Origin: Medicago truncatula
Taxonomy: Eukaryota; Streptophyta; Magnoliopsida; Fabales; Fabaceae
Assembly (NCBI RefSeq): GCF_003473485.1
Contig: NC_053042.1
Coordinates: 7,153,501 to 7,217,500, forward strand
Direction of reading: 5' to 3'
Length of the DNA: 64,000 bases
Below are positions 1 to 11,135 of this stretch, piece after piece. The position numbers and the translations under genes are program-made. The notes beneath the pieces were generated by a model. It made no database searches. It saw only the letters and a list, made by a program, of their open reading frames with translations, and was not told where the DNA came from. Each line of letters opens with the position of its first letter. Within the stretch, counting starts at the first letter, position 1.

Positions 1-149
1 GATTGTGTGAAAGAAGAGTGCTCTTTTGGGGTAGCCTTGCTTATACCTTTGGTATCTTCATTTGTTTTCAATATGTATCTTAGTTGAACAGATAAGAAAC
101 ATAGCAAATACAACAACACACTAGTTAAAGTTTATTTTCCTTCAATAAT

Positions 150-300
150 ATCATCGCTAGAGGTAGGGGAAGACCTAGAAAAGCTATAAGAGAAACTATT
201 AAGATGGAACTAGAGATTAATGAGTTGGAGAAAGACATCGGTTATGATAGAACACTATGGCGTCGTTTGATTCATGTAGCTGACCCCGCTTAGTGGGTTA
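150..300 (+). mobile_element. 3' end of an RTE-type LINE (ORF2 C-terminus)
   Basis: One frame reads as the C-terminal end of a plant RTE-type reverse transcriptase (residues such as RGRGRPRKAIRETI and YDRTLWRRLIHVADP), stopping at TAG next to the motif CCGCTTAGTGGG. Related tails lie near 40803, 41395, 43017 and 50441. The copy is heavily 5'-truncated, and its (GTT)n tail has decayed. The assignment to RTE rests on remembered family features, not on a search. Confidence 0.6.
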
Positions 301-389
301 AAGCTTCTATTGAATTTGAAACTAGCTATAACTATTTCTCCATTATGATTTGTTTGTTATTTTGAAGTGACAATTCATTTTGACTGGAT

Positions 390-745
390 ACAAAAAGATT
401 AGTGCTGTTTAATGTATTATTATCGCTACCACGAGCATTACTTATATTTTGCTTGAATCTGTAAGTGTGCACAGCAGTACTGTAACTGCAATAGCCTATA
501 TAGTCTCAAGCTGTTAGCACAGCTGGCAGTAGTTATCTTCTAACTGCATTATGTTATTTGTTGTTAGATAAGCTATGCAAGTTATGCAAATGACTTAGTG
601 TTATATAAATATTTGTAACAGACCTGTGATGACTATCATCACACACTATAAATACAACTTGTACACTCAGTTTTCAGTAAATCAATAGAATATCAAACAC
701 ATTGAAATGTTCTCTCTTTAATGTTCTTAGTTTTGTTGCTAAATA
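390..745 (+). mobile_element. possible solo LTR (Ty1/copia-like) remnant
   Basis: The stretch has the build of a plant copia LTR: a TATAAATA box near 647, followed by a pyrimidine-rich leader and AGTAAATCAATAGAATA, a common end-of-LTR motif. No internal domain, partner LTR or clear target duplication was found, so the ends are approximate. It is a fossil at best. It probably lies in an intron of the PPR gene that enters from the left. Confidence 0.25.
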
Positions 746-1095
746 GAATCTATCATTTGTGTTTCTTCTTTCCTTGTTGGCTTGATTGAACATGAACTGT
801 TTGGTTGAAGTTTAGTCTTTTGGTTGCTCTTGATGTTTCTTTGAAACGGGATGTCTCACTTGACATTTTTTTTAATCTGTTATTACGGAAGATATTAGAA
901 GAGAACACTTTCTTTTTATTTGAGAACAAGGTGGAAGAAGGTTTCACATCCATGAAATGTATCTGAACATCTAAAAACATTTGAATATGTTTTTATACCA
1001 CTATCCAGGAATTCTTTCTTGCTCGAAGAAAGGTTCCTAACAAAGGCCTGTTTGGATTTTGTATTTAATTTTTTTTCAAATCATGTACTTTGTAG

Positions 1096-2136
1096 GTGGC
1101 AGAAATGGTATTAACTGAAGATTCTTTCCAAGCAAATATATCTGACTACTCTAGGCTTATTGATATGTATGCTAAAGAGAACCGCATTGATGATACTGAG
1201 AGGATGCTTAAGAAGATGAATGAAAATGGTTTACAACCAGATGCTTCGATAGCCAATGTGATGGTCCACATGTACAGCAAGATAGGTAATCTTGAACGTG
1301 CAGAAGAAGCATTTAAAATCTTGAGTAGCCTGGGTTTCCAACCAGACACGAGAGTCTACAACTCAATGATCATGGCCTATATCAATGCTGGTGAACCTAC
1401 AAAGGGCGAAACACTGATGAGGCAGATGGAGACGAGAGATATTAAGCCTACAAAGGAAATATACATGTCATTGCTCCGATATTATTCTCAACGTGGCGAC
1501 ATTGATCGTGCCTCACGAACTTCATCATCTCTGCAGTTTGCAGGACACCCGCAGACTATGGAAACATGCACCCTGCTTATTGAAGCAGCAGCAGGTGCAG
1601 ATGACCTAGATAAGGTAATCTTCAATTTTGACCATATGGTAAAACTTGGGCATAAGCCTGATGATAGATGCACTGCTGCCATGATTCGTGCTTATGAGAA
1701 AACAAATTTATTGGACAAGGCATTGGATCTTCTTATGACGTTAGAGAAGGATGGGTTTGAGCCTGGGATTGTGACTTATTCTGTTCTTCTGGACTGGATG
1801 GCTAAAATGCAGCTTGTCGATGAGGCTGAACAGATTTTAAACAAAATTGCTCTGCTGGGCGAGGCTCCTCCTTTTAGGGTTCAAGTTAGTCTTTGTGATA
1901 TGTATGCAAGGACTAAAATGGAGAAAAAGGCCCTTCAAACACTAGGCGTTCTGATAGCCAGGAAGGAAGAGTTACGACCAAATGAGTTTGAGAGGATTAT
2001 ATCTGGCCTTATCGATGGTGGGTTTTTGCGGGATGCAGAAAGAATGCATGGGATTATGGAGGCACAGGGTTTCAAACCATCTCAGCAGCTTAATTTAGCC
2101 CTTAAATCTGGCCGCTTACCATTAAGTATGAGGTAG
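1096..2136 (+). CDS. pentatricopeptide repeat (PPR) protein, last exon (partial)
   Basis: The exon opens after a splice acceptor (TTTGTAG, 1089-1095) and runs 346 codons to TAG. It holds about nine 35-residue P-class PPR motifs in tandem, with units starting near SDYSRLIDMYAKE, ASIANVMVHMYSK, TRVYNSMIMAY, KEIYMSLLRYY, METCTLLIEA, DRCTAAMIRAY, IVTYSVLLDW, FRVQVSLCDMY and EFERIISGLI. PPR proteins bind single-stranded organellar RNA, one base per repeat, and act in RNA processing or translation. No E, DYW or SMR domain follows. The targeting peptide and the first repeats must lie upstream of the window, because no earlier exon could be placed in 1-1090. The exact orthologue was not identified. 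Confidence 0.88.
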   Translation: MAEMVLTEDSFQANISDYSRLIDMYAKENRIDDTERMLKKMNENGLQPDASIANVMVHMYSKIGNLERAEEAFKILSSLGFQPDTRVYNSMIMAYINAGEPTKGETLMRQMETRDIKPTKEIYMSLLRYYSQRGDIDRASRTSSSLQFAGHPQTMETCTLLIEAAAGADDLDKVIFNFDHMVKLGHKPDDRCTAAMIRAYEKTNLLDKALDLLMTLEKDGFEPGIVTYSVLLDWMAKMQLVDEAEQILNKIALLGEAPPFRVQVSLCDMYARTKMEKKALQTLGVLIARKEELRPNEFERIISGLIDGGFLRDAERMHGIMEAQGFKPSQQLNLALKSGRLPLSMR

Positions 2137-3475
2137 TTTAGAGGTCATGAGTAGTGCTGTTGTTATTCTTTCTTTGTCAAGTGACCAACAAATGTACTGC
2201 TTTATTAAGGGAGACACGGTCTGATAGATTGACCATAACATATAACCAATAAAGTATTTTTAGTTTATGCTCTTGATAAGTTGTTGGTTTCTCAATTGTA
2301 TCATGTTTATGAATTTTGCCATGGTTACATGTTTGCAAGTGTTCGGATTACACTGATTTATTTCTCTTAATATTCTTTTGAACTTAGTCTTTTGTATATA
2401 GTAGATTAATTTGATTACACATTTTCTTATCGGTATATACAGTATCTTCTTTTGACATGTTTTGCACTGATGCGCATTATTCTGATTTTACCTTGAGCTG
2501 TCTAGGAATTTGGATGTGGTTGCATGTAGAGACTTTTGAAAACATATTTTAACCTATCTGTGTATCAGTCTATATGGTTTGCTGGTGTTATTTATGTTGA
2601 TGCTATTTTCTAGACTTATTGATATTTCTTTTTCTTCCATTTTCTAATTTCTTAGTTACCTTTTTTGTGTTTCTTTGCTTGCTGTTAACTTCATTGTTTT
2701 GACTAAGGTCTGGCTAATTATGTTAAAACTTCCCCTTATTATTTTAATGACTTACCTGCCTTAACTTTCTTAGTTTTTTTTTTTTTTTTTTTTTGTGTGC
2801 AGTTCTTAGTTTAATGTTATTAAAGATTTTACTGTGTCTAAAGCTGCGTAAATGTTTCTTGATATATCGGCAAGCCAATATGTGTCCACCTCACCATTTA
2901 ATTGTGACCGTTTATCATCTGAGTTCTTTTCTTGAAAGGAGTATATGAAGAAAGGTACGTTTTGATGGAATTTCTGAACCTGCTGGGTCATACCCATTTG
3001 CAAAACTAACCAAAGCAAAAAATGAAAATGGCATACACTTTCCAAACTGAAATTGGGTTTCGATAAATGGATGAATAACTAAAAGAAAGAAATAATAACG
3101 AGGTAAGGTATATCCTTTCCTGAGTCAAGAAACAATAATAGGTGGCAAACGATTGATTATTAGAATATGAATTAATATAAGTAAGAAAAGAACCTAAAAG
3201 AAAACTTTTTAAGGGAATCAGTGTGAAATGTTCCAAAGGAAGCAAAAAGAAATTGTGTGCTGAAAGTAAAACATATATAATGAAAGCCTCACCATGCATG
3301 CAAGGCATAGAATTTCAATTATGTATATAAAAAAGAATCACATTATGTCATTATGCAACATTACATTTAAACAGAAAACTAGGAAAAGAAATTTGATTAG
3401 TAGGAAAATAAGAACATCAGGAAAAGAAAAACAACATCCTCTTGTGTATTCAAATATCAACCAAACCAACCATCC
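2137..3475. other. intergenic: PPR 3' region and upstream region of the next gene
   Basis: The first ~150 bases act as the 3'UTR of the PPR gene (AATAAAGTA near 2249). The rest is AT-rich with a poly-T run at about 2776-2794. No coding sequence or complete mobile element was recognised. Confidence 0.6.
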
Positions 3476-5212
3476 ATGGCACAAAGAAAGCCAACATTTC
3501 GTTTTAGAATCCCTTCCTGGCTATCAGGAACACCTGAATCAATGTCTCGTCGTCCGAAAGACGCATCAAAACCAATTACTCGTTCAGACACAAATGTTCC
3601 CATTCAAAGACCATCTAGGCCTTCTCTCATAACCCCTGCAGAATTTTCTCCTAGTCCTACCAAAACTCAAGAAGCCGCTACAATTGAACCTCAAAACCAT
3701 TCACCGCCTCATCCAAGTCAGCCAACACCATTATCATCGTCGGTGTTTGTTGAAACCACTCACTCAAAACCACAATCTCCATCAACATCGCCAAACCATG
3801 TCAACTCTCCACCACCATCATCTCATGCGGCATCTCAGGTTCATGTTGCCTCAACTCAACCTCAGTCTCCCTCTCATCATGACACCATGAAGGTGCCAAA
3901 GCCAAATTCTTCATCTGTGGAAGAAAGCACTCATCCTACATCACCCCGAGTTTCTAAAATTGAGCCAGCTTCTCAGCATCACCCACCATCGCCTTTGGCC
4001 CCAGAGAAAAAAAATGAGCATCATCTACCATCTCCTTCGGATATAGAGCGAAAAAATGAGCATCATCTACCATCTCCTTCGGATATTGAGCGAAAAAATG
4101 AGCATCATCCACCATCTCCTTGGACTTGGACCCCGGAGCAAAAAAATGAGGTGTTAAAGGCTAACCATGAAGAAAACACTCGGCATACATCATCTACCTC
4201 ACAAGAAGAAAAAGGGAAGATGTCAGTGTCTGATCCGGTTCCAAGTGAACCGGAACCAAAGACGAAGTCACCATCGAAAATCATCCCCGTGTCACAACCA
4301 GAGAATCTTTCTAAGCACACAAAAACAAAACTAGATGAGGAAATATCAACATCAAAACTAACACCAAAGTCCCATTTGGAAACTCAAAGGAAGTTCCTTC
4401 AACCTAAAGAGAAAGAGAAAGTTATGCATGAAACCAAAAAAGTAGGAAAAGCCAAAGACAAAGATAAAAGTACTAGCCAACCGAATCAACATACCAAAGC
4501 ATCTTCTTCAGGCACAAAGGATAAGAAGCATCATGGTGTAAGAGAAACTGTAGAGAGAAAGATAATGTTTTCCACATCAAACTCTAGTGGTAAAGACATA
4601 TCACACGAAAGAATTGTCCCATCGAGTGAGGAAAGGGAAAAGGAAAATGAAAAGGGAAAGGCACCAATGCATAAAGGTATCAAAGATGATATTACAAAGT
4701 TTGTTCATAAAATATCAGCCTCAGTGCAACCAACACAACCTATGGAGGACAAAAAATTCAGTGTCATAACACTGACTGGTGACAATAGAGGAGCAACAAT
4801 GCATGTTGGTTCAGAATCAGATAAGAAAGAAGGGTCAATCCACATTCACAGGGCCTACAAGACTGAATCTGAAGAGAGCATTGATGTGACAACAGATGGA
4901 GAAGGAAACACTAACAATGAGGAAGAAGACTCAATGGAACATGGTGAGGTTGGGAAAGCATATGTTAACAGCAACATACAAAGTATCAATAATTCACTCA
5001 TGTTTCATGGTTCAATCAATGAAAGAGACCCTGGAGTTCAAGTTACACTTCCACAAAAGCCCTTAGAAACCATCAACCACGATGATAAAGACACTCATAA
5101 TCGCAGGACTGAGTTTAACATTAGCCGGTCTCAGAAGTCAACGTTCCAGCCAACAGTTCGCCGTTATGGTCGCAAGTTCAGTTGTGGAAATGAAGACATT
5201 GAGATTATGTGA
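3476..5212 (+). CDS. Pro/Ser/Lys-rich, intrinsically disordered protein of unknown function
   Basis: This is an uninterrupted 578-codon frame starting at CCATGGC, a good plant start context. The protein opens MAQRKPTFRFRIPSW. It then has a long segment rich in Pro, Ser, His and Thr (about residues 50-220), a Lys/Glu/Ser-rich middle, an acidic stretch near residues 460-490 (EGNTNNEEEDSMEH) and a short ordered-looking end, RRYGRKFSCGNEDIEIM. Within residues ~175-220 a 14-residue unit (HHLPSPSDIERKNE) is repeated almost exactly, with a 42-base period at about 4009-4115. No transmembrane segment, signal peptide or known domain was seen. The coherent codon structure over 1.7 kb argues for a real gene. 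It is convergent with the Tubby-like gene. Function is unknown. Confidence 0.72.
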   Translation: MAQRKPTFRFRIPSWLSGTPESMSRRPKDASKPITRSDTNVPIQRPSRPSLITPAEFSPSPTKTQEAATIEPQNHSPPHPSQPTPLSSSVFVETTHSKPQSPSTSPNHVNSPPPSSHAASQVHVASTQPQSPSHHDTMKVPKPNSSSVEESTHPTSPRVSKIEPASQHHPPSPLAPEKKNEHHLPSPSDIERKNEHHLPSPSDIERKNEHHPPSPWTWTPEQKNEVLKANHEENTRHTSSTSQEEKGKMSVSDPVPSEPEPKTKSPSKIIPVSQPENLSKHTKTKLDEEISTSKLTPKSHLETQRKFLQPKEKEKVMHETKKVGKAKDKDKSTSQPNQHTKASSSGTKDKKHHGVRETVERKIMFSTSNSSGKDISHERIVPSSEEREKENEKGKAPMHKGIKDDITKFVHKISASVQPTQPMEDKKFSVITLTGDNRGATMHVGSESDKKEGSIHIHRAYKTESEESIDVTTDGEGNTNNEEEDSMEHGEVGKAYVNSNIQSINNSLMFHGSINERDPGVQVTLPQKPLETINHDDKDTHNRRTEFNISRSQKSTFQPTVRRYGRKFSCGNEDIEIM

Positions 5213-5598
5213 AATAAGAACAAACATAGCTTCCCTTGTACACCATAAAAATACACCTTGTACAGAAATATTGCAACTTTTAATTATAAGAAAATAAGAT
5301 TTATAGTATTTAGCCACTTTCCACCAAGAACGTGTTGACAACATCAACAATATATAATATAAATTTTTTCCATTTTATTATGTGCAATGTCATTTTTATT
5401 TTTAATTGCTCATTTACATTACAAGAAAATATATGCTTGAGGAAATTAACAAACTTCATTGCACATTAAACATTAATCCTAAACATCTAGCATTACACAA
5501 ACTTGGGCCTGCAGGGTGAAAAATGACAGTTATTTTGTGCACCATTTTCTTAAGGAAATATGTACATTTTGATATCAAAGAAGATTTCAAAGGAGTTA

Positions 5599-7374
5599 TC
5601 ATTCACAAGCTGGTTTTGTGTCAAAGCTGCTCAAACAGATTGCAAAGGCTTGAAAAGCGGAGAGAGGATATCGATAGTCCATGGTGAATATGTCCTTCCC
5701 AATTTTTCCAAATTGTAGTATAACTTTTTCTTGTTCTGCAGCCGAAACGTTTTGGCTAGGTTCTGCAGCTGCTACAAGCTGAAAATTCTTCACCGAAGCC
5801 ACCGTAACCCGTCCCTTGAAATTCAAACACCAACATTGCAGTTGTTCATGCCATCTTGGTGCTTTGTTTTTCAAAATCAGTGGCTCTCTTGCAAAATCAG
5901 TGTAAGTTGAGCCAAATTCAACAACTTCTGGCTTCTTTTCTTTTGCAGATTCATGCTCATTGTGGCAATTGGTAAATTCCATAGGAGTAGGAGCAGTTCC
6001 TCCTTCTTGGACTGAAGATATGGGGATTAAGTGCATTGTACTCCGCATTCGCCTTGGACCTCTCGTACGAAGAACATTGAGTTCATAAGATACAGTTGCT
6101 ACTTTATAGTTAGCAGGAGCAGGAGCAGCCCTTGGAAGTACTTGCTTCATATGAACCTTTTGTTGCAACTTGCAACTCGATGGAAGCGAAGACACATGTG
6201 GAGGATGACCATCTAAGATTGTGAACTTGGTGCCGAGAAAATTAGACCTGTTCATTGCTTAATGATCAAGTAAACAGTAGAATAATAATGCATTAACCAT
6301 GAAAAAATGTGGATTGATTGAGGAGACTAACCTTAACTTTCCAATGTAAGTATTGTTAGCTCTAGAGAAATCATCAGAAACCAATGATATTAAAAATTCT
6401 GTGCATGTTGCTCTTCTAATCTTCTTTGCTGCCAAGAGAAGTTTGCTCATATCACCAGAAAGAGCTGCAAATACAATAACACAAATAGATTGAGAATAGT
6501 TAAGAGACTATTTGTTACATTTCCATACTTTAGGGACTGAATAAGAGATAAGGTAACAGTTTAATGATTGAATTGTAAGTTTACTCTGGAAAACAGAAAG
6601 ATGAAAAAGAATACTACAAAAAAAAGCCTAAAAGAAGGTAATTCAAGTTTTAACAACTACATACTTCATTTGATTCAAAGAGAAGTCTTAGTATTATTTT
6701 AAAAAAATTCCAACAAAATTTTGTTACCAAATAGAGAGTAATTTCATGTGAGCACTACAATCTTACCAGGGCTTAGACCAAGATATAAACTATATGTAGA
6801 AGTAGCCCTTTCCCTCTTAATAAAACACTGAATTGGATTGTCTCTTGGACCAGGCTGAAAAACAAAATAAAGGACAAAGTAATTACACATTTAGTACCTT
6901 ACACCATGTGCTTCCAAGCTTAAAACAAAAATGACATCAAATCAAATACATAAATAAAGTGAAAAAAAAAATTACCTGCTTCAGTGATATAGGGAAAGTG
7001 ATCCAACCACACTGTTCAAGTGTCTTCACAACACCCTTTGTTATGTCTCTCCATAATCTACAAACTGAGGCACAAGCTACAAGTGCACGGCGAGATGGCC
7101 AAGAGGTTTCACTAGCTTCCACCCTTTGAATTATGTCTAATAGTAACTCGGGAGGTAAATTAGCCCATTGACTCTGTGATGATGATGATGATGATGATGA
7201 TGACAGCGATGATGGTGTTGTTGGTACTGATAGTGATATTGGTGAAGAACATTCTGGTGCTATGTGAGATTTTCCATGTCTATGCATATGCTTAGTTTCT
7301 ACACCTCTTCTATACATGTTGCCAATTCCCTCTTTCATCTCCTTGAGCTCTTTTACAATACTCTTGAATGGCAT
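5599..7374 (-). CDS. TLP: Tubby-like F-box protein (TLP)
   Basis: Four coding exons, 6976-7374, 6767-6854, 6332-6464 and 5599-6247, join in frame to 422 residues, the usual size of plant TLPs. All introns are GT-AG. An F-box lies at about residues 70-115 ([17 protein letters not shown], then CRLWRDI). The Tubby domain fills the rest, with [15 protein letters not shown] at its start, [12 protein letters not shown] in the middle and the family-typical C-terminus [15 protein letters not shown]. The F-box part should bind SKP1/ASK adaptors of an SCF ubiquitin ligase, and the Tubby barrel binds phosphoinositides at the plasma membrane. Plant TLPs are tied to stress and ABA responses. A Ser-rich linker (residues ~55-69) is encoded by a trinucleotide repeat. 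Which TLP paralogue this is cannot be told. Confidence 0.95.
7174..7206 (-). repeat. trinucleotide microsatellite encoding a Ser tract
   Basis: A (GAT)n run of eight or nine units on the + strand is read on the - strand as consecutive Ser codons in exon 1 of the Tubby-like gene, between the N-terminal region and the F-box. A length change keeps the frame and alters only the linker. Confidence 0.9.
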
Positions 7375-10205
7375 TATGATAAGTTGTGTATATATGTAGG
7401 ACTAGAAATCTAGCATAGCCATTGTGTTTGAAAAGAAGAAATTAGGCTTCTTGTTTTTTATGAAAGCATACAAAACAATATAACATTTTTGCCTAAGTTC
7501 AATGTATTTAGTGTATTAACAATGATGGAATGAGAACATATATTGCAGAGAAAACAATAGGTTTGAGATTTTTCTTATCCCTTTTTATTGGACCTCTTTC
7601 AAAATTTTCAACTACGTTAATTATTTATATATTCCTTTTGTAATAAAATATTGTGATGGAAGTCTAAACTAATTTTCTCTCCTTAAAAGTAAACTTTTAA
7701 AGCAATATCAATTATCAACAAATTTATTACCACTAAAAACTTTCTTAATTTTCGTGATTTAGTCAACTTAAAGGATTGAGGTAGTAATATAGTAAAAGTT
7801 GGTACTACAAGATTTAAGACCTTAATCTAAGTACAAATTTACATTTACATATTGAGAAACCAAAAAAAAAAAAAAAAAAAAAAAGTGAAAGAAAAGCTCA
7901 AAAATTGAGAGGAAGATGCATGTACCGTGAGACAAGAGTCTAGAAAATGAGGAAATCTTGGAGAGAACTTGGAAAGCACAAAGAGTGGAGGGAATGTGGA
8001 AAGTACCTCAAACTCCAAAGGCAATGTCTTGGACAAAACAAAAAGGTGAGAGTGGATGGAGGTTGAGGTTTGTGAGGTCTATAGGTTACTACAACAAAGT
8101 TTTACACTTTCAAAACAAAGCTTGTGGAATAAAACTAAAAACTAGAAAAATGAGCATCACATACTCATGCACTTTTGTTTTTTGTTTTTCAAAGTATCAA
8201 GCAAAGCATCCCTTCTTTACAACCAAACCACATGGACAGAACAAAACTTAATTAATTTGGTCTTTGCATGAACAAAACTCAAATTGTAGTTTAGTTTTCA
8301 TCTGCATCACTCACTCCTTGCACTTTTATTACTTGCCTTAAGCTATAATCCAACACAATATCTTGCGCAAAAATAGTATTTAAGTGTGGTCCACTTTAAT
8401 GGGGTCAATGGTCATCAGACCCATATAGAAAGATCTTCATGATCTTGTGTTATTGGTTTTAAATTTTTGATATAAAATGCATTTCCTATCCATTGGATTT
8501 TAGTCCACGGTTTTAATCCTCCAACTTTTAAATTGATTAACTTTTTCCCCATATATGTTTTTTGAGCTTGACTTTTTTTTGTGTTAATTTTGAGGTTGAA
8601 TTTTGATGATGTGAGATGTTTACATGACAATTCAGTTGATGATGTGACCTAAATTCACTAGGCTACTTGACCAAAAAAAAAATTAAATTTTTTCAATATT
8701 GAGTACTAGATGAAATGGTTAGGTCAAATGAAAAAGTATTTTTTTTTTTTTGTGAATATTGTTTTTTGGTGAATCTGAGAATTCATATGAAAAAGTATGA
8801 TCAATAATCTTTGAATATTAAATTCATCAATGAGAATAAAATATTTGTTATATACGAAAATATTCAATTTAAACAAGCATTTTCCCCATAGCATAGGAAA
8901 AAAAAAATGGTTGGTTAATTTATACATTAGTGTCCTAATTTGACACCAATTGTGAAGGTTAGATTGATTGGCATTGATTCACCATAATAGAGACTTTATG
9001 TGAAAGCAGTATATTGTTCTATCAAAATAAACCAAGTGACAAACTCAACATTCCAATTGAATGTGGTACTTTATCCTAATAAAAAAACTATTCAATTCAA
9101 ATGTATTTTACTTTTAGCCTTCAAATCATACCATTAATGTTGTTTCATGTTGTTATTTTCCGAATGAAATATCATATAAACTTACAACACCCCCACCCTA
9201 CTCCCCATCCTCCTTCCTTTTATATGGTCTAAAGTAAAGATTTGACTACTAAAATGTTTGGATATGAAAAAGTTAGGTGTTGAAAAGGATGGTAGGATAA
9301 TATTCTCGAAATTTCTTCTTCCTCCTGGATTTAGGTAAGAGGTCAGATTTTCTTGGTAGCTATACTATATTATGAATACATACATGATTCCACTACTACT
9401 ATATGGAGGGGACACAATTATGTACGTCTCTCGTGAACAAAAAAGTGATTCATTAGTTTATGTATCGTTTTTTATTTGAAAAATTAAACATATAATAGTA
9501 CTTTAATAGGGTGTTTTATCTCATTGGATCTAACTACATAAATTCCTTAAAAAATGTCTATAAAACACTCGTTAGTATTTCCATTGTTTTAATTACGGTC
9601 GTCGAGAATGATTTCATCAAACTCTAGCTAATCTAGACATAAACTTAAATGCGAGATAAAGTAAAATATAAAATAAAGGTAATATGTGTTTTGATTTTAT
9701 TCATAAGGCAAATATTTTTTTAGGGGATTCATAAGCCAAATATGTTTAGCTTAATTTAGAAGATAATGTGATAGTTGTGTGTCAAAGTCATGATTCCTAA
9801 TACTATAATGTTTGAAGCAATTAACAACCCTAGCACACGTGCCATGCCATATCTCTATCCCCACCACTTCATTATTGTTATTTTCTAGGTTGGGATTTGG
9901 TGGAAACTCAATGCATTTCAATGGACTCTTCAAAATGAACAAATATTATATTTCAAATTTGTGCAATGGCCAAAACTATTTTATCGAAAAATTTGCACGG
10001 GTAGCAGACATATAGATGAGATAACGTAAATGTACCGCATGGTCCACTCTCCAACAATTATACAACTCATATTCATTCACGATCACAAGTATATATCACT
10101 ATGGCCCAGCAGAAACATGTTATTCATTCATTGTCATTTATTTGGTGTCTATATTTTGTGAATATTGTACCTTGTTTCTTAAACAGATAGGAAATGCAAT
10201 CAATT
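7375..10205. other. intergenic: upstream region of the Tubby-like gene, AT-rich
   Basis: The sequence is AT-rich with a poly-A run at about 7862-7883 and poly-T runs near 8570 and 8740. Near 8005 on the - strand a sequence reads TTTGAG|GTACTTTCC, a possible donor of a 5'UTR intron of the TLP gene. No gene or bounded transposon was recognised. Confidence 0.5.
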
Positions 10206-10219
10206 ATGGCCTTCTAGTT

Positions 10220-11121
10220 GTTTTTTAACAAACAAAAATAGATTATATTAACAATGACAGAGAGTTCTTAGTAGCGCAAGGTGTGTCAAGAAGAACCTCA
10301 AAAGTTTACAACCTAACAATGGTAACTAAAGAAAACAAAAATAAGTTAGTCAATGCCCATACAAACAAAATGGCTCGACTTTCACATATGAAAGTTTGAA
10401 CCAAGAGACATCATAAGCTTTCAGCCACAAAAAAGAATGTAACTTGACTTTTTCTAGTAGCTGATGAATTATATTTTCCTTATTCTTGAAAACTTTATTA
10501 TTTTGCTCATTCCACGAAACGCAAACACAACATAACCAAATAATCTGCATGAAAGAACGACGTGTTCACGAGCCACTAGAGGCAGGGGCGAAGGGCTTCA
10601 ATGCAATGGGGTAGCATTGCCTACCCCAAAAGGAAAAAAAAAAATCTTTAACAACTAGCATAGTTTTATACGTAGATACCCCATTAATATATTATTGAAC
10701 TACTCCAAACAATTTTGTTGGTTCAAACAGAGATGATATCAAGAAATAATGATAATCTATTTAGTTTAGTGTCAATTATTGATAAATTTGTCTTCTTAAA
10801 ACTCCAAAGAACTTATCATTTTACAAATAACTATTGTTTGCTTTTATTTTCTTCGTTGTCGTTTCATTAAATATAAGTAAAAATTATTGTGAATTTACTT
10901 TACTTATTGACCAAGTTTAATATATTAGTTTTTAAAATATAATTTATTTCTTCTTTATATTTGACCCCCTCGTAAAAATTATGCTAGCTTCGCCGCTGAC
11001 TAGAGGAGTCAACAAACTGAACAATATGATCCTGAAAAAGAGTCTGGATCGGGGGCGAAACAATGACATGAGAGAAACAAATGATGAGCCGTCTCTAAGC
11101 CTCCACAACAAATCACACAAA
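10220..11121 (-). mobile_element. 5'-truncated L1-type LINE, split by a hAT element
   Basis: The element is flanked by the perfect 14-bp duplication ATGGCCTTCTAGTT (10206-10219 and 11122-11135). On the - strand the reading frames match the zf-RVT end of plant LINE reverse transcriptases (CGGLETAHHLFLSC from the part near 11060-11107; WNEQNNKVFKNKE and VKLHSFLWLKAYDVSW at 10400-10510). The 3' end has an A-rich tail, seen as T-rich sequence at 10219-10226. About 480 bp of LINE remain, interrupted by a hAT-type insertion at 10583-10998. Confidence 0.75.
10583..10998. mobile_element. non-autonomous hAT element (Tip100-like ends)
   Basis: The 416-bp element is bounded by the perfect 8-bp duplication ACTAGAGG (10575-10582 and 10999-11006), the length hAT transposases make. 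Its ends CAGGGGCGAAG and, read inward from the right, CAGCGGCGAAG are imperfect terminal inverted repeats close to the CAGGGGCGGA ends of plant Tip100-type hATs. It is AT-rich inside with no coding frame, and it sits within the LINE fragment. Confidence 0.85.
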
Positions 11122-11135
11122 ATGGCCTTCTAGTT

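Noticed and set aside
753-980. 75-codon frame on the - strand before the PPR exon
   Set aside because: Low-complexity Lys/Ser/Asn protein with no domain, lying in the presumed intron or upstream sequence of the PPR gene.
1146-1682. Open frames on the - strand across the PPR exon
   Set aside because: Antisense shadows of the PPR repeats; no independent support.
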